Below, one piece after another: positions 11,007-22,699 of a stretch of DNA of 64,000 nt; position 1 is the stretch's first letter; the number at the start of each line of letters is the position of its first letter. Both the position numbers and the translations under genes were made by a program. Origin of the DNA: Hermatobates lingyangjiaoensis. Taxonomy: Eukaryota; Arthropoda; Insecta; Hemiptera; Hermatobatidae. The notes beneath the pieces are model-generated. The model saw nothing but the letters and a program-made list of their open reading frames with translations. It searched no databases and had not been told where the DNA came from. The stretch covers positions 6,155,501-6,219,500 of the forward strand of contig JAPFBL010001928.1 of the NCBI GenBank assembly GCA_026182355.1, read 5' to 3'.

Positions 11007-11044
11007 AAAATCAACGTCTAAACTACATGAAGAAATAAGAAAAA

Positions 11045-11090
11045 AATTAAGATCTTTCAACCGTAACAAGTGGTCTTCGTCAAAAATCAA
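11045..11090 (-). ncRNA. Family-C hammerhead remnant
   Basis: Minus strand keeps GACGA, ACCA/CGGT stem II and GAAA-GATCTT, but stem I and the first CT of CTGACGA are lost. Predicted inactive. Confidence 0.55.
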
Positions 11091-11184
11091 ATCTGACACT
11101 CAGGTTAAAATATTTTAATCTTTTTTTCTGATTTCTTACTCTGGTTTATATGTTAATATGTATATATATATAATATATATATAT

Positions 11185-11450
11185 ATTTCGTTGAACAGCT
11201 GACCGTATTTCGCTGATGTCATTTTCTTCACTAGTTTTTCAAGGTTTCTGAATACCTTCTTCTTTCCTTCATCCAAACGTTGGAGAATGTTAATTAAGTT
11301 ATAACCGACATGTTTCGACTGGCTTCCAGTCATCTTCAGGGTGATTAATTAAACAAAGAGGAAAATTATTAGTCTTTGGAGTTGGTATTAAAAACTAGTG
11401 AAGAAAATGACATCAGCGAAATACGGTCAGCTGTTCAACGAAATATGCTT
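11185..11450. repeat. Palindromic element, family I
   Basis: Arms of about 55 bp (11190-11245 and 11393-11447) are inverted copies. Between them lies a minus-strand hammerhead (11302-11342). TA runs lie on both outer sides (11160-11186 and 11480-11510). Confidence 0.7.
11302..11342 (-). ncRNA. Hammerhead ribozyme, family I, core intact
   Basis: Minus strand: CTGAAGA (complement of 11333-11339), stem II GACTGG/CCAGTC with a tiny loop, GAAA (complement of 11313-11316), then CATG as 4-nt stem-III loop and UC cleavage site. Stem I is ACC/GGT. All conserved core positions are present. Confidence 0.7.
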
Positions 11451-11551
11451 AAAAGAAGGACTGCTTCCAAATTTTACAAATATATATATATAATATATAT
11501 ATATATATATAAATTAAAAGAAACGGTCCAGCGGACTTTTTACAATAAAAT

Positions 11552-11682
11552 AAAAACGAAGGAAACACACAGAAAGACACAGACATAACTCACATCGATA
11601 TTTCGACAATCCTGATGACGACGATTGTCGAAATATCGATGTGAGTTATGTCTGTGTCTTTCTGTGTGTTTCCTTCGTTTTT
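11552..11682. repeat. Palindromic ribozyme element B2
   Basis: Arms 11552-11610 and 11624-11682 are near-perfect inverted copies (GAAGGAAACACACAG to CGATATTTCGACAAT and back) with a 13-bp centre that contains CCTGATGACG. TA runs follow directly (11690-11735). Compared with B1, the palindrome turns inside the ribozyme. Confidence 0.8.
11612..11650 (+). ncRNA. Hammerhead, family B, core boxes intact, stem I lost
   Basis: CTGATGA 11612-11618, stem II GAC/GTC, GAAA 11630-11633, TATC 11634-11637. Because the palindrome turns just upstream, the 5' strand of stem I is replaced, so self-cleavage in cis is doubtful. Confidence 0.6.
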
Positions 11683-11694
11683 TTATTATTATAT

Positions 11695-11728
<34 letters not shown>

Positions 11729-11848
11729 ATATATAATATCATAAAAAAAAACTTTAAGAGAAAACGTAAAAGAAAATAACTTTTCTATATTTATGTCATC
11801 TAGTCGGTCATCAGGAGGTAACCTGGCAAAGAGATTACTTTATATATA

Positions 11849-12036
11849 TAGCAAACGGCAGAAGTTATTGAGGGTTGGTCTACACAAACAAACACTTCAC
11901 TTATGCCAACGTTTCGCTATATTTTTATAGCATCATCAGGGCTGTACAACCAACCCATTTGTGTAGACCAACCCTCAATAACTTCTGCTGTTTGCTGTTA
12001 TTTTTTGTGGTCGAAAAAAGATAGAATTATATATAT
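11849..12036. repeat. Palindromic element A2
   Basis: Left arm 11849-11948 is a family-A arm on the minus strand. Right arm (about 11955-12013) is its outer half in plus orientation without the ribozyme, and then continues with the same family end seen at 91-121. A TA run follows at 12029. Confidence 0.75.
11905..11942 (-). ncRNA. Hammerhead ribozyme, family A, core intact
   Basis: Minus strand: stem I GCC/GGC (11905-11907 with 11940-11942), CTGATGA (complement of 11933-11939), stem II GCTAT/ATAGC, GAAA (complement of 11912-11915), then CGTT. Same fold as 465-502. Confidence 0.75.
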
Positions 12037-12039
12037 ATA

Positions 12040-12420
12040 TATATATTAAAACCTGACTAGAATATCTTTAGAAAGACAAACATGTTTTGACAATGAATTG
12101 TCAGTCCAGTTATACCGTTGACCTTTCAACTCTTTTATTCTAACCGCTTGTTTCTTGCTCATTATTGACCTTTGACCTTCTCTTTATATTAAGCTGTACT
12201 AATCCTTTTAATCTATTAATAGCAATGACTAAGATGAGTCATCGATTTTAATTTAACATGTCACTTGGCCAACTTCTTTTCCAGTTGAACCCTGTTAGCA
12301 GGAGGTTAGTTCGTAGGATCGAATCTCTCCAGTCTTAAGATCGTGAATGCCGAGACTGCGGTTAATTTTAATGATACCTGTTTAAAAGAGGATCTGCTGC
12401 CTATTTATACCAATAATATA
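12040..12420. other. No gene; duplicated segment shared with 9187
   Basis: The first part (12045-12105, ACCTGACTAGAATATC) is nearly the same as 9187-9240, so it is a repeat of unknown class. The remainder has no recognised feature. Confidence 0.45.
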
Positions 12421-12500
12421 TATATATAATATATTAATATATATATATTTATAGTATATATGGATTAATTTACCACAATAAAAACAATTTTTGAAACAAT

Positions 12501-12536
12501 GCTCTAAGGCCTTTCGTTAACACATCTTCAGAGAGC
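12501..12536 (-). ncRNA. Hammerhead ribozyme, family E, core intact
   Basis: Minus strand: 5-bp stem I GCTCT/AGAGC, CTGAAGA (complement of 12525-12531), stem II GT-GTTA-AC, GAAA (complement of 12512-12515), GGCC tetraloop, UU cleavage site. Confidence 0.75.
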
Positions 12537-12681
12537 AAGTGAACTAAAAAAACAATACATCCTTATAGTATTTATACTTATAGTACGAATACTTATAGTA
12601 TTCGTTAACACATCTTCAGAGAGCAAGTGAACTAAAAAAACAATAAATACTATAAGTATTAATTGTTTTTTTAGTTCACTT

Positions 12682-12717
12682 GCTCTCTGAAGATGTGTTA
12701 ACGAAAGGCCTTAGAGC
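12682..12717 (+). ncRNA. Hammerhead ribozyme, family E, core intact
   Basis: GCTCT (12682-12686) pairs with AGAGC (12713-12717) as stem I. CTGAAGA is at 12687-12693, stem II 12695-12702, GAAA 12703-12706, GGCC 12707-12710 and the UU cleavage site 12711-12712. Mirror copy of 12501-12536. Confidence 0.75.
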
Positions 12718-12868
12718 ATTGTTTCAAAAATTGTTTTCATTGTGGTAAATTAATCCATCTATTATATCAAGTGTTATTTTGATTATTATTCATATATATA
12801 TATATATATATAACTTTAAATTACACAAAGCACGACACAGAAAAGAGACTAAAAAGAACACTTACAGA

Positions 12869-12904
12869 ATTCAATATTTCGAACTGTTGTTCGTCATCAG
12901 GAGA
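12869..12904 (-). ncRNA. Hammerhead ribozyme, family G, core intact
   Basis: Minus strand: CTGATGA (complement of 12894-12900), stem II GAAC/GTTC, GAAA (complement of 12877-12880), TATT with a UU site. Stem I pairing is weak, so activity is uncertain. TA repeats lie at 12792-12812 and 12966-12982. Confidence 0.6.
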
Positions 12905-13019
12905 GTAGACTAGAAGAAAGGACGAAGTGAGAGAGATCTCCCCACGTCGAAGAACGGAGCGCGAATATATATATATAATATACAGAGAGAATAGCCCATT
13001 CAAAATAGCATAAAACTAC

Positions 13020-13575
13020 GATTTTTGCATTCGTCGTTGTTAGTGAGTTTGAAGTGAGTTAGTGAGTTTAGAAGTAAGTAGATTGAAGTGAGTTTTCTGT
13101 TTTCTTCTGTGTGATTTCTCTCTGCAATTTTATTTTATTTCGTTTATTGAATTTTTTTCGATTAATCTCTTGTCATTAATCCTTTTAGTAATTTGCTTTT
13201 GTTTGTATTAAATTAAATAATTCTCAAATTTAATTAATGTGAGGGTAGAAACAGAAGTATCATATGCTCTGGAAAGAAGGTTCTTTTCATTTCATATTTT
13301 GTTTGTTTACTTAAGTTTTTTAAAAAAAAAACTATGTCTTTTCCAGATAAATGTCTAATATATATACATACAGGAAGCCCCTCGCTAGATATACAGTAAG
13401 TTAATTCATTCCATACAAGTAACGTACTCAGAATATATTGAGACTCATATTAATATAGAATAGTTATAAATCCAGAATAAAATCAAAAAAAAAAATTAAA
13501 TCACTAAAACAAATTGAAAATATCATATATATATTTTTTTTTTAAAAAAAAAAAGTGAAATAAAGTTAACAATCT
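13020..13575. other. AT-rich stretch with short GTGAGTT direct repeats
   Basis: Around 13040-13095 TGAAGTGAGTT-like units recur three times. No gene is recognised. Confidence 0.4.
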
Positions 13576-13579
13576 GTTG

Positions 13580-13825
13580 ACACTGATGAAATGGAAGAAT
13601 TAAAAGGCGGGCAGAGTTTGACCGATTGCCCCCAGACAATCGCTGTAACAAAAGCCCTCACAAGTTTGTTTATCGTCTGCTCTGACACTCTCTCCCGCTC
13701 GCTCTCGCTCTCCGCAAGACCTTCATCCCTTTCTCTCATTTACCAGCACGTGCCTCAACTAATTTCGCAAGCATTAATTCTTGGCCACGTTTCAGCCCTT
13801 GAGAATTAATCATTCTCGACTGTAA
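13580..13825. other. GC-richer block, possible conserved element or exon
   Basis: A 72-codon frame (13591-13809, plus) covers most of it but matches no family I know, and contains a low-complexity CTCTCCCGCTCGCTC tract. Contrast with flanking poly(T)/poly(A) is sharp. I favour a conserved noncoding element. Confidence 0.25.
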
Positions 13826-13829
13826 TGAA

Positions 13830-15355
13830 TCTTACCAAACCATTTTTTTTTTTTTTTTTTTTAATTTATTTAGTTAGTTTGACTGCATAATTAAACTAAC
13901 TTTCATCTTTTGTTTTCTAGAATAAAAATTATGAGAAACAAACATCTGTTTAACAAGTTTTTTTTTTATTTTGCTTAAAAAAAATAATATTATTTGTTAT
14001 TTTTTTCTTGTTTGGTATACATAAATAGTCAAACATTTTATTAACAATAAGATAGAATATATAAATTCATTAATCATGTATTGTCTAAAATAATATAGCT
14101 TGATATGAAATGTTAGATTCCTAACAAATATTCTCCACCCTCACAATTGTAAGTGATTGTTAATTGTCAATTAGAAAAAAGAACACCAATTTAGAGTTTG
14201 AACTTTTAGTGAACAAGCAAAGGCAAGGTTCTTTTAACACTGCCTAAACATTATGTGTTGCCTGATTTATGCTAGAACTTTATTTATCTTTTTTTAAAAA
14301 ATTGAGCCTGTCAGTTAACTTAATATTGCCTGTATTATTCATCTAGGTGAAATGGACTCTTCTTTTAATGAATCTAAAAATATGAAATGGGAATTTTCAT
14401 AAAACTTGAAATCAAAATATTACTTCATTCTAAAAATTTTATTAGTCAAAATGATTTTATTATATTAGTGATTTCCACAAACAGGGTATTCTACTGGAGG
14501 AACCAATAATAACTATGCTACTCTTCTAGTCAAAAGTTGTAGAATCTGTCGAAGAGTTTTAACACAATTTCAGTTGAGTATACTTGAACTACTTCATAGA
14601 AGTGTGTATAACGCATAGTCCTTATCTGACACACTCTTCTGTCCAATAAATCAAACCACAGCTGTTTGTTCTTAGCAAATAGTCATTTTTTTTTTACTTG
14701 TAGGACAGAAAATGAAATGACACAATATGCTAAAAAACTTTAATTAACTGACCACAACAGTTAAACTCGGAACACCAGTACTCTATAACTGTTCAGTCAC
14801 AGACCTCTCAAGAAAACAATTCCCTTTTATAGACCCTACGGGTACAAAGTTTCAATAACATAAGTTTCTCAAAGCCAGTGTTTTCTGACTTCAAACAATA
14901 ACTTTCAGTAAGACCTACTGATAAAAATATGTGCATTTAACCATTTTTTTTTTAGATTATTACAAAGATGCCTTCATGTTTTATAAATTAAAAAAAAAAT
15001 TTAAAAATCTACACAACTTTCCTATAAGTAAACCAGTTTTATTTTATTGATAACTCTCTATATTAAAAATTAGTTCTAAATACAGTAAGAATTTTACGTT
15101 TGAGATTATAATAAAATGGAAATGATCAGATTAGTCAATTGAATATATGTGAAACATATGATTTTTCTCTTTTTTATTCAAATATATTTAGCCCTTTTAT
15201 AAACAGAATAATGTTTATAACATTATTAATTAATGTTATTAACTAACGTATGGAACATTATTAATGTTCGATTGCATTATTAATTAATGTTCGATAGATA
15301 ATTCTCATTTCTCAAATGCATGAATAATATGTACATTTTAAATTTATAGAACGCA
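13830..15355. other. No recognised gene
   Basis: AT-rich with homopolymer tracts. Segments 14460-14900 are less AT-rich but have no coherent frame. Short ATTAATGTT direct repeats occur at 15220-15300. Confidence 0.35.
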
Positions 15356-17679
15356 CAGGGGAATAATGAAAGTAGCAATCATTTTAACAGTGGTCAGTCA
15401 GAAGGACTCAGGCGATTTGGAGTACCGGTATTATAGAAAAGTCCCCTTCTGGTCAAAGTATTCGTGGTAACTGTCACTTGTTAAAATAATAGTTATGCTT
15501 CTAAAAAATCTATTACCTTTTGTATGGAGCTCTACCCCATGCTGAAATGCATTTCCAGTTTTGAATAAGAAACCCTGATGACAATCAAGTGAACACGGGA
15601 ATAAGAGGGCCTGTTCTCGTCCTTTGCTTATAGATAACCATCTATAACCATCTGAAACATTACATGGAAGATATAATGAGCTTTGGGCGGTACATCGTTT
15701 TGTTACAAGCATGTATATATGGTATTATAACAGACAAGGCCGATGCCAATCACGTGGAATCTCTTTCGCTGCATCCCAGAAGCAGCATTCCTAGCTTAGA
15801 TAGGTTAGAGTACAGTGGCCGTCACGAGAGAGAGCTCACATAAGCTGCAAGCCGGCCCCTTGTGATACCACAAAGAAGAATTTGGGGCTATTTTCCCTTG
15901 TCCCTGGTCCACTCGAACCAACTAGAGAGAATAATAAACTTGACAGATCCTTGATACCAGTGAATGCTAAGTCCTTAAGATTGTCAAAGAAATATTCTCC
16001 TAATGCTAGCTTAGGATATGGACAAATAAGTTTCTGAGATATACCCAAGGTTGACATCACGGAGGCAAACTTCCGCGATCATTCTTCATACAAGGACTTT
16101 CAGGTACTCATTACTCCTTTTGAGAAGAAACCTTATAATTACGACTAGAACTTATAATAAATAATTAATTGTAAAGATATTAAAGGTCCCCTTGGTACTA
16201 TGATTCTCTGTCAGAACGGAAACTAAAACTAAAACTAAGTTATACCACAAACTAAACAAACATAAGTCGCCTACGGTACTACCTGATTCCAACTAAGAAT
16301 AAACGTATCTAGGACAACAAAATACAAGGACTAACTTAATACTAGGTTCTCGCCATAGGTTCCCTCTAGGTATATTCCCTTGTGAGAAAGATTTGGGTAA
16401 ATCAGCAGAGTGAAAGACCCTACTGAACATACCGTAAGGTTAGTAGTTCAGGTGACTACAAGCATACGTTCTAATAAAAGATCACAATTACAATTCCATT
16501 ATGACAGGATGAGAACAAGGCAAAATAGTTTGGGTATCATACGTCTACAACACCTAAATAAGAGTCATTATCTCTTCTGACCCAAAAATACAAAAATAAA
16601 ACAAAAAAATTATCCACTTTTATAAATAATACTATATTCAAGAACAAAAAAAATAAGATGAAGAAAATTTGATGAAATAATTTCTGATGAAGTAGATTTT
16701 AGAACAAATGTACTAAAACTGTATTGAAGACTTGAAGGATAAAGGATGAAAGATGTTTTGTAAGATGCTGATAATATTAGTTTGAATTCTAAGATGGTAA
16801 GGTTTCACGTGAGGAGTAGCTACTGAAGTATGGTTTCTAATTGGTGGAACTTGAGGAATGGGAGACGGAAATTCTACAAGCCTTGAAGGTCTAGGGATTA
16901 ATTTAATTAGAGAATATCTCCAGAGGTGTAAGGTGAGTAGGTGGTATTAACAACTTAATTGAAAACTGAATTACTTTATCTCTCACAAGAGATTTTAGTC
17001 TGTACAACTCATGTAAAGTTTATATTATACTGGGGATATAGTTTAACAACTTAAATGAAACTAAATCCATTAAACATATTAAAATCATCTAGTAATAATT
17101 TTGATGAAACATTTTTACTATTATAACAAAAAATTATAAATAAACGTTTCATATTAATCAAAATATGGAATGATCTATACACAAAACTTGCTATAAGTAA
17201 ACGTACTGTCAAAGTCATCGATAATCAGTTCAATTCAACTATTTTAATACAGCCATTTCTGTTTTGGAAATTTCACACAATATAATCATTTTCGACCTAC
17301 TGAAATAAATTAAACAAGTAAGAACAAATAAAAGTTAAAATTAGATGTACTTATTCCATTATTATTAAGAGGACTCATTATTAATAAGTGGTGCAATCCT
17401 ACGAGATATCATCAGTATAGTTTACAGATGGTTAACTCGATATTCAATTTCAGTTTTTATTTATTCATAGTTATCATTTTAGAGCATGTATAAATACATA
17501 ATAAATAAACAGTATAGTTAATTATTTATTTCTAAATATAGTGCATTTTATTCTAAATGTTATTAGTTAAGTTATTTGTTTACTTAAATAAATAAGCCAG
17601 GTAAAATCACTGACTCCAGATGTAACATCTATTCTGTTATAAAATAAACCCAACCAGTTTTTTTCTAAGAAAGATCTTT
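15356..17679. other. No recognised gene; moderate-GC part 15360-16560
   Basis: 15431-15712 and 15836-16060 hold minus-strand open frames of 93 and 74 codons that I do not recognise and that lack motifs. An unclassified, decayed mobile element is possible. Confidence 0.3.
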
Positions 17680-17718
17680 GACGCGACGATATTTCGACAT
17701 TCGTCGTCATCAGACAGA
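17680..17718 (-). ncRNA. Hammerhead, family B variant, core boxes intact
   Basis: Minus strand: CTGATGA (complement of 17707-17713), stem II GAC/GTC (extended CGAC...GTCG), GAAA (complement of 17692-17695), TATC. Stem I is weak. A (TA)n tract follows at 17745-17775. Confidence 0.6.
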
Positions 17719-17742
17719 AGTATTCCTTTTGAGTAGCTGAAG

Positions 17743-17778
<36 letters not shown>

Positions 17779-17998
17779 ATTTGTGTATTTTGGGAGCAAC
17801 TTCAATCAAACATGTTTTATTAAAAATTATGCCAATTTTAATTTTGTTCTTTTCTGAGTTAATTTTTCAAGTTTTCTCACTATGGATTTCCACCTTTCTG
17901 GTAAAATAAAAGTAATTCACCAAAAGATTTATTCTTGACTTCCATTTTATTAACTAACAAGTTTTACTATAACAAACAAATTAACTTACATACAAATT

Positions 17999-18038
17999 AT
18001 ATACGACGTTTCGGTCAGCTCTGACCATCTTCAGGCAC
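17999..18038 (-). ncRNA. Hammerhead ribozyme, family H, core intact
   Basis: Minus strand: CTGAAGA (complement of 18028-18034), stem II GGTCA/TGACC, GAAA (complement of 18009-18012), CGTC with a UC site. Stem I GTGC/GTAT uses G-U pairs. No inverted partner arm is seen. Confidence 0.65.
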
Positions 18039-18039
18039 T

Positions 18040-19135
18040 AATAACAATTCATAAACAGAACTCAAATACAAAAATAAGAACTATCTAAATTATTAACACA
18101 ATTATTAACATCCTAACAGGATAAGAAATATTTACATGAATTGAGTGGGAGGTTATACAGGTTATAACGGTCCTCTTTAAAGAAACCAATTTTATTTCAA
18201 AAGTGAAAATTAGAAGAAAAAAAACTACAAGTTGAAAATTTCTGGGAAATTTAAAGAATTTCAAGAAGTTTTTGAAACAACTTAATGAAGAATTATTTAC
18301 TCAAAAAATTTGCGACCAATTGGTAAATAAATTTACCTGGAAAATGTAAACCTTAAATACTAATTTTCTAACAAAAATTATCCAGGAATTAAATGAAACC
18401 TTCATCCCAAAAAAAAATACCGGCCCATATAACAAAGGGAAGAATTAATAAAAAAACTTCTTTATAAGAAAAGACCTGGAAAGCTAACATTCTAACCTTA
18501 TAAGAAAAAGGGAATAACAAAACCAAACCCGACTTCTAAAAATTAAAAAGAGAAAAGGTAAAATTAAGTTAATCCCTATTATTTAAGAGACTTTTATTTA
18601 ATGCAACCCTAGGAGTTATAACCGTATAATACCAATTTGTAAAATTTTCTTATCTTTAGGTTTAATAATTTGTTAATAATTTAGAAGTTTTAAATTTTTT
18701 ATTTACGTTATAATTTTATTTCTAAATGTCAATCCAAAGTTAATTAATTTTTGTTTAATTAATTTGGTTAATTAAAACTTTTGTTAATAAAATAACAAAA
18801 AATTTTTTTAAAATTTTTACCAGAAATGGGAAATCCTGTAAAAACGAAAAATTTGGAAAAGCAAAAGTTAAAATTATAATTTTAAATAAAAATATATAAT
18901 ATATATATATATATATTATATAATTAAAATAATTTCTTATGATTACATCGCTAAAACCTTTTTAGTCTAATTCTATATTATTTGAAAAATTTTGTTACAT
19001 ACATACGCACATACACACATTTCTATAAGACAATTCTATTTTATTAATCGCCAAGAAATATGATATAAATATATCATGGAAAATAGTAAATTTAAATAAA
19101 AATAAAATATAATTAAAATGGTTTTTATAAATGGT
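18040..19135. other. Very AT-rich stretch, nothing recognised
   Basis: No frame or repeat family seen; a TA/TATAA palindromic tract lies near 18893-18925. Confidence 0.4.
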
Positions 19136-19139
19136 TAGT

Positions 19140-19640
19140 TTTATTACAATAGAAAGCTGTTCCTTTCATGAAGCATCTGTTTCCCCAAATTAAGGTCAAA
19201 CTGAATTGGGTTGTTTAATCAAATTCACTTGTAGCCAGAAGTCGATAGGGTAGGGATAAAAGGACAAATTAAGTGATTGCCATGACAGAGCATGGGGGAC
19301 CAGCCAATCTGGCCTTGCAATAATCATTGCAAACCGACTAATTTACAATTCAAATCGCACCTACAAGCTCTCGAATAACTTATATAAACAATTGCATCGA
19401 TGCTTCTTATTGTCTAAATCTGTTAAAATGTCCAGCCATCCTAGCGCTACTCTAAGAAATTAATATTCCCTTCTCCTTTTAAAATGGAAATTAAATTAAC
19501 ATAGTCAACTAGAAATCTTCTCCCTCATTTTAGAATCCAATTAATTGGAATCTGTGAAAATTGATTTTGGAGTTGAATATTGCTTATCACAGTGGAATAG
19601 AATTGGAGCAGGTTAATTCAGCAAACCTATCACCATCAAG
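19140..19640. promoter_or_regulatory. Possible conserved noncoding element (enhancer-like)
   Basis: GC-richer, non-repetitive block with no open frame. It has many homeodomain-type TAAT/ATTA cores (CAAATTAAGG, TTAATCAAAT, CTAATTTAC) and a GATTGCCATGACAG segment. That motif mix is typical of developmental enhancers but also expected in AT-rich DNA; without conservation data this is a guess. Confidence 0.25.
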
Positions 19641-19644
19641 TCAC

Positions 19645-21935
19645 GGTAATTGATCAACTAACATTTTTAAGTACATCTTTAACTAAGAAACTGTTCCTAT
19701 CTGGAGTTAATTCATATTAAGAAAAGTCAAAAACATTGATTACAAAAACTTGTAATTGTAACTTGTAACTTGTAAAATCAAAAGAATGATATGAACATGT
19801 AATATAATAATTTAATAAATGTTACACATTAATTAAGTACAAATAATACCACCAGCTCATAAAAACTGACAATTCCCTACCTAATAGTTATTATTTATTA
19901 CAATTAAATTTAGCACACTTTTTTACAAAGGATCTGAAGTCGTTCCGTTGAGATGAAATTAATTTTATGTTTCGAATGATTGTAGAACTGTTATCAATAT
20001 TTATTTATTATTTTCTAAGAATGAATACATGAGTTCGAATGAGTTTTTCCATCAAAAACTTGTTTTGTGTTAGATTTCTATGTTATTAACAAAGGATATA
20101 TAGAATAACAATAAAACTGGCTGCCTTGTTCAAACAGTTTAACCCTCACTAACTTCCACAAAACAGAATTGAACTGTTATATTATTATATAATAATATTA
20201 TTGTTATTATACATATTATATATGTATTATTATATATATTGATATATATTATATCATATGTATATTGTAAGTATTGAATGAATATGTATAAACATACATA
20301 AACTTTGGAATCATAAACTTCCTAAAACGAATTTATTCACTTATCAAAATTAAGATAAATTATAAAATCTAATAATTGTTGGCATGTGTTATGTTATAAA
20401 TAAGTTAAACCTGGAGTAACTTGAAAAAACTACCATTTAAGGAATTCACACTTCTTCAATTCAATACTTTTAATAAGACAGTAGAGAAAGAATAGAATTT
20501 CTTTTTTTTTTCTAATCGCTTTTTATGTTTCAAAATCTATTGCATTATATATTTTCTTGTATTGTCTTTTACATTAAAATGACCAAGTTCGGGTTAGGTC
20601 TGGTAGTGGTATCATTACCATTATGCTGAAAGTTTGAAGCTCAAATATTGGTCAGGACACTAAATTTAATAAAAATGGAAAATAAAAAATATTATCGGTA
20701 ATCTATCCGAGAGAACGTAAGGGTCATGGAAGTTGTTATATCAATAAGATGAAGTCTGACACAAGTGTAATACAGTGGCTTAGTCAAACTGTGAGGTATG
20801 AAGGGAGAGTTAACGTTTCGGGAACACCACAACTTCCTTCCGTTCTGCCTAACACGGTTCTGATTTCAGCCACCTCATGCAGCTCCGGCCATACGAAAGT
20901 CGGCTATGAATAGCAAACGGCCATAACTTTAACTAAACTGTCAATTTGGTTACTGACAATACACAGGTTAAGCAAATATAATATACAAACTCATAATAAG
21001 CATGAAAAGGCGACAGGACAGATATGGTAATGACAACTTAAGTGATAAAAGAATAAAAACAAATAAAAATAAATTAAAATAAAGAAAGATTAAAGATAGG
21101 TAATTAAGACATGGATTGGTACTAGTGGCTTTTGTAAGTATTTATATCCTCAGATTTCATAAGTCCAATCGTCCCATTCGATGATGCTGTCAATGCAAAA
21201 CCGGTCGGATGACTCCATCAATAAGATACGAGTGACGACGGAAATTTATAAACAATCTGTCGTTATGTTCAATTCAAATTCTTTATGTATCAAGCATCTA
21301 TTCACATTACATTAGTAGTTTCAGTATGTCAGTCACACCCACTAGATATTTTATTACTATAATAATTTACAGATGTGTCCGTGCAAATCATAAAATATAT
21401 AATAATATTATAATGAAATCATTAAAATATTACGTAAAATATTAATTTATAATATATAATTCTTCTTTTAACACTGTCCCTTCTACTTAACACTGTTATT
21501 AAACAGTGTTTGTGCAAATGAGCTGTTGATGGTCACTGAAGTTGTTTATGATTTAAATGTTGATTTGTTGATGTTTTCTCCATTATAACTACAATATCCA
21601 TCTTTGCTATTGAATCCATAATGTTATGTACTCGTACAATAATTTATTAAGTATTGTGTTTTATGAGTATAAAATAAAATAGTAATCTATCTTCAAACGT
21701 TATAACGATGATGTAAAATGTTGTAATCAGTCACATTTTGGATTCAAGTTTAAATTCAATATTCCTAATTTTCATAAAGTCAATTATACAGGGGATTGTG
21801 TGGTATTCTAAAAATTTGCAAACTCATAACCTCACTCATAAGCTTTACGCCTTTTGTGTTATCGAACGAGTGAAAGAGTAGTACACTTTCACAACAGCAC
21901 AAGGAGTCACCCATTGAAGTAACAACCAAGCCCAC
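19645..21935. other. No recognised gene
   Basis: AT-rich; 20160-20265 is a run of TATTA/TATATA low complexity. The block 20750-20930 is less AT-rich but not identified. Confidence 0.35.
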
Positions 21936-21939
21936 TGCT

Positions 21940-22105
21940 ACTTAGGTTAGGCTATGTTGCAAAAGCCGTTCAAACAAGAGAACAACTTAGATCAAAGATT
22001 GGCCCTTTTTAATAACACACAATGAACATTCTACATTGGGAGTCCTAAATTTTGCCTAACTCAAGTAAGTTTAGACTAGGGATCTTTAACGAATACCTGA
22101 CATCA
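21940..22105 (-). repeat. SINE 3' part
   Basis: Reverse complement of the SINE body and tail: TTGCCTAACTCAAGTAAGTTTAG-like sequence and the GGATCTTTAACGAATACCTG block match 46853-47158 and 24410-24590. The tRNA head is missing. Confidence 0.65.
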
Positions 22106-22294
22106 AACCAATAATATAAGAATGATAGATAATATATATCGACAAAGTGATGCTTTTTCTTGTAAAATAGAATTTCGTGTCTCTTTTCCTTAATTATAAC
22201 TCTCCACCTATGTATAATGTTACAATTAATTTTATTTTACTATTGTTAAATATATTAAAATTTCACAATTATTATTACTGTTATATTCAGTATA

Positions 22295-22696
22295 CAGTTG
22301 TACCTTAGTTCTCGATCATAATTCGCTTCAGAATTTGCTTGGTATTTCAGATTTGACAATCGATTTGCTTGGTAACCAAAACTAATTTTCCAATAACAAA
22401 TACAAATGTACATAATGGGAAACGGGATAATCCTTTCGGTCTTATAATATACAGGTGATATTCTTTTTAAATACTGTAGGTTTCTCTGCATAAAAACTTG
22501 TGTATAAACTACTAAAAGTACATTACTAAATATAAAATAAGATTATTTTAAACAATTTTAATATCATTGGAGAGTTCGGATGACTGTTCGAGTTTCAAAA
22601 TGATGTTTGAATTCTGGGGGCATAATTTTCTCGAAATTTCGGTTCAAACTGCGATTTGTTCGAATTTAAAGTCGTTCGAACACCGAGGTACCACTA
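22295..22696. mobile_element. Mariner-type MITE with TA duplication
   Basis: Starts CAGTTGTACCTTAGTTCTCG and ends as the reverse complement of a TAGTGGTACCTCGGTGTTCG end, flanked by TA at 22293-22294 and 22697-22698. The inner GATTTGCTTGGTAACCAAAA and TAATCC blocks resemble common Tc1/mariner-derived MITEs. At about 400 bp it lacks a transposase. Confidence 0.65.
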
Positions 22697-22699
22697 TAT

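Larger units (their letters stand above)
9395..11010 (+). mobile_element. Interspersed repeat R, longest copy
   Basis: Begins AAAAATCTGGAGTGGCC and ends near AAAGTAAAAA. Other copies (50962, 52143, 55610, and short ends at 6690, 31015, 58316) share the same start, and 55610-56298 also shares the end. TACTTTACTATAAGTAA (9419-9435) is repeated in perfect inverted form at 10990-11006. A C-rich CCCA/CACA microsatellite lies at 10837-10891. No transposase frame is visible, so it is non-autonomous or decayed. A TIR DNA element is my guess; a LINE tail with A-rich edges is the alternative. Confidence 0.65.
12459..12760. repeat. Palindromic ribozyme element E
   Basis: Arms of about 100 bp (12459-12560 and 12660-12760) are near-identical inverted copies, each with a complete hammerhead. 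The centre contains a third, partial minus-strand copy (12600-12645) and TATAGTATT-type short repeats. TA repeats lie on both outer sides (12416-12455 and 12792-12812). Confidence 0.85.

Noticed and set aside
13840..13862. Poly(T) run as an A-tail of a minus-strand retroposon
   Set aside because: No recognisable element body or target duplication next to it.
20581..20653. 73-nt tRNA-like segment with GACCAA/TTGGTC ends
   Set aside because: The anticodon arm collapses into a GGTA/TACC hairpin with a 4-nt loop, and the T arm does not pair; length and acceptor match look accidental.
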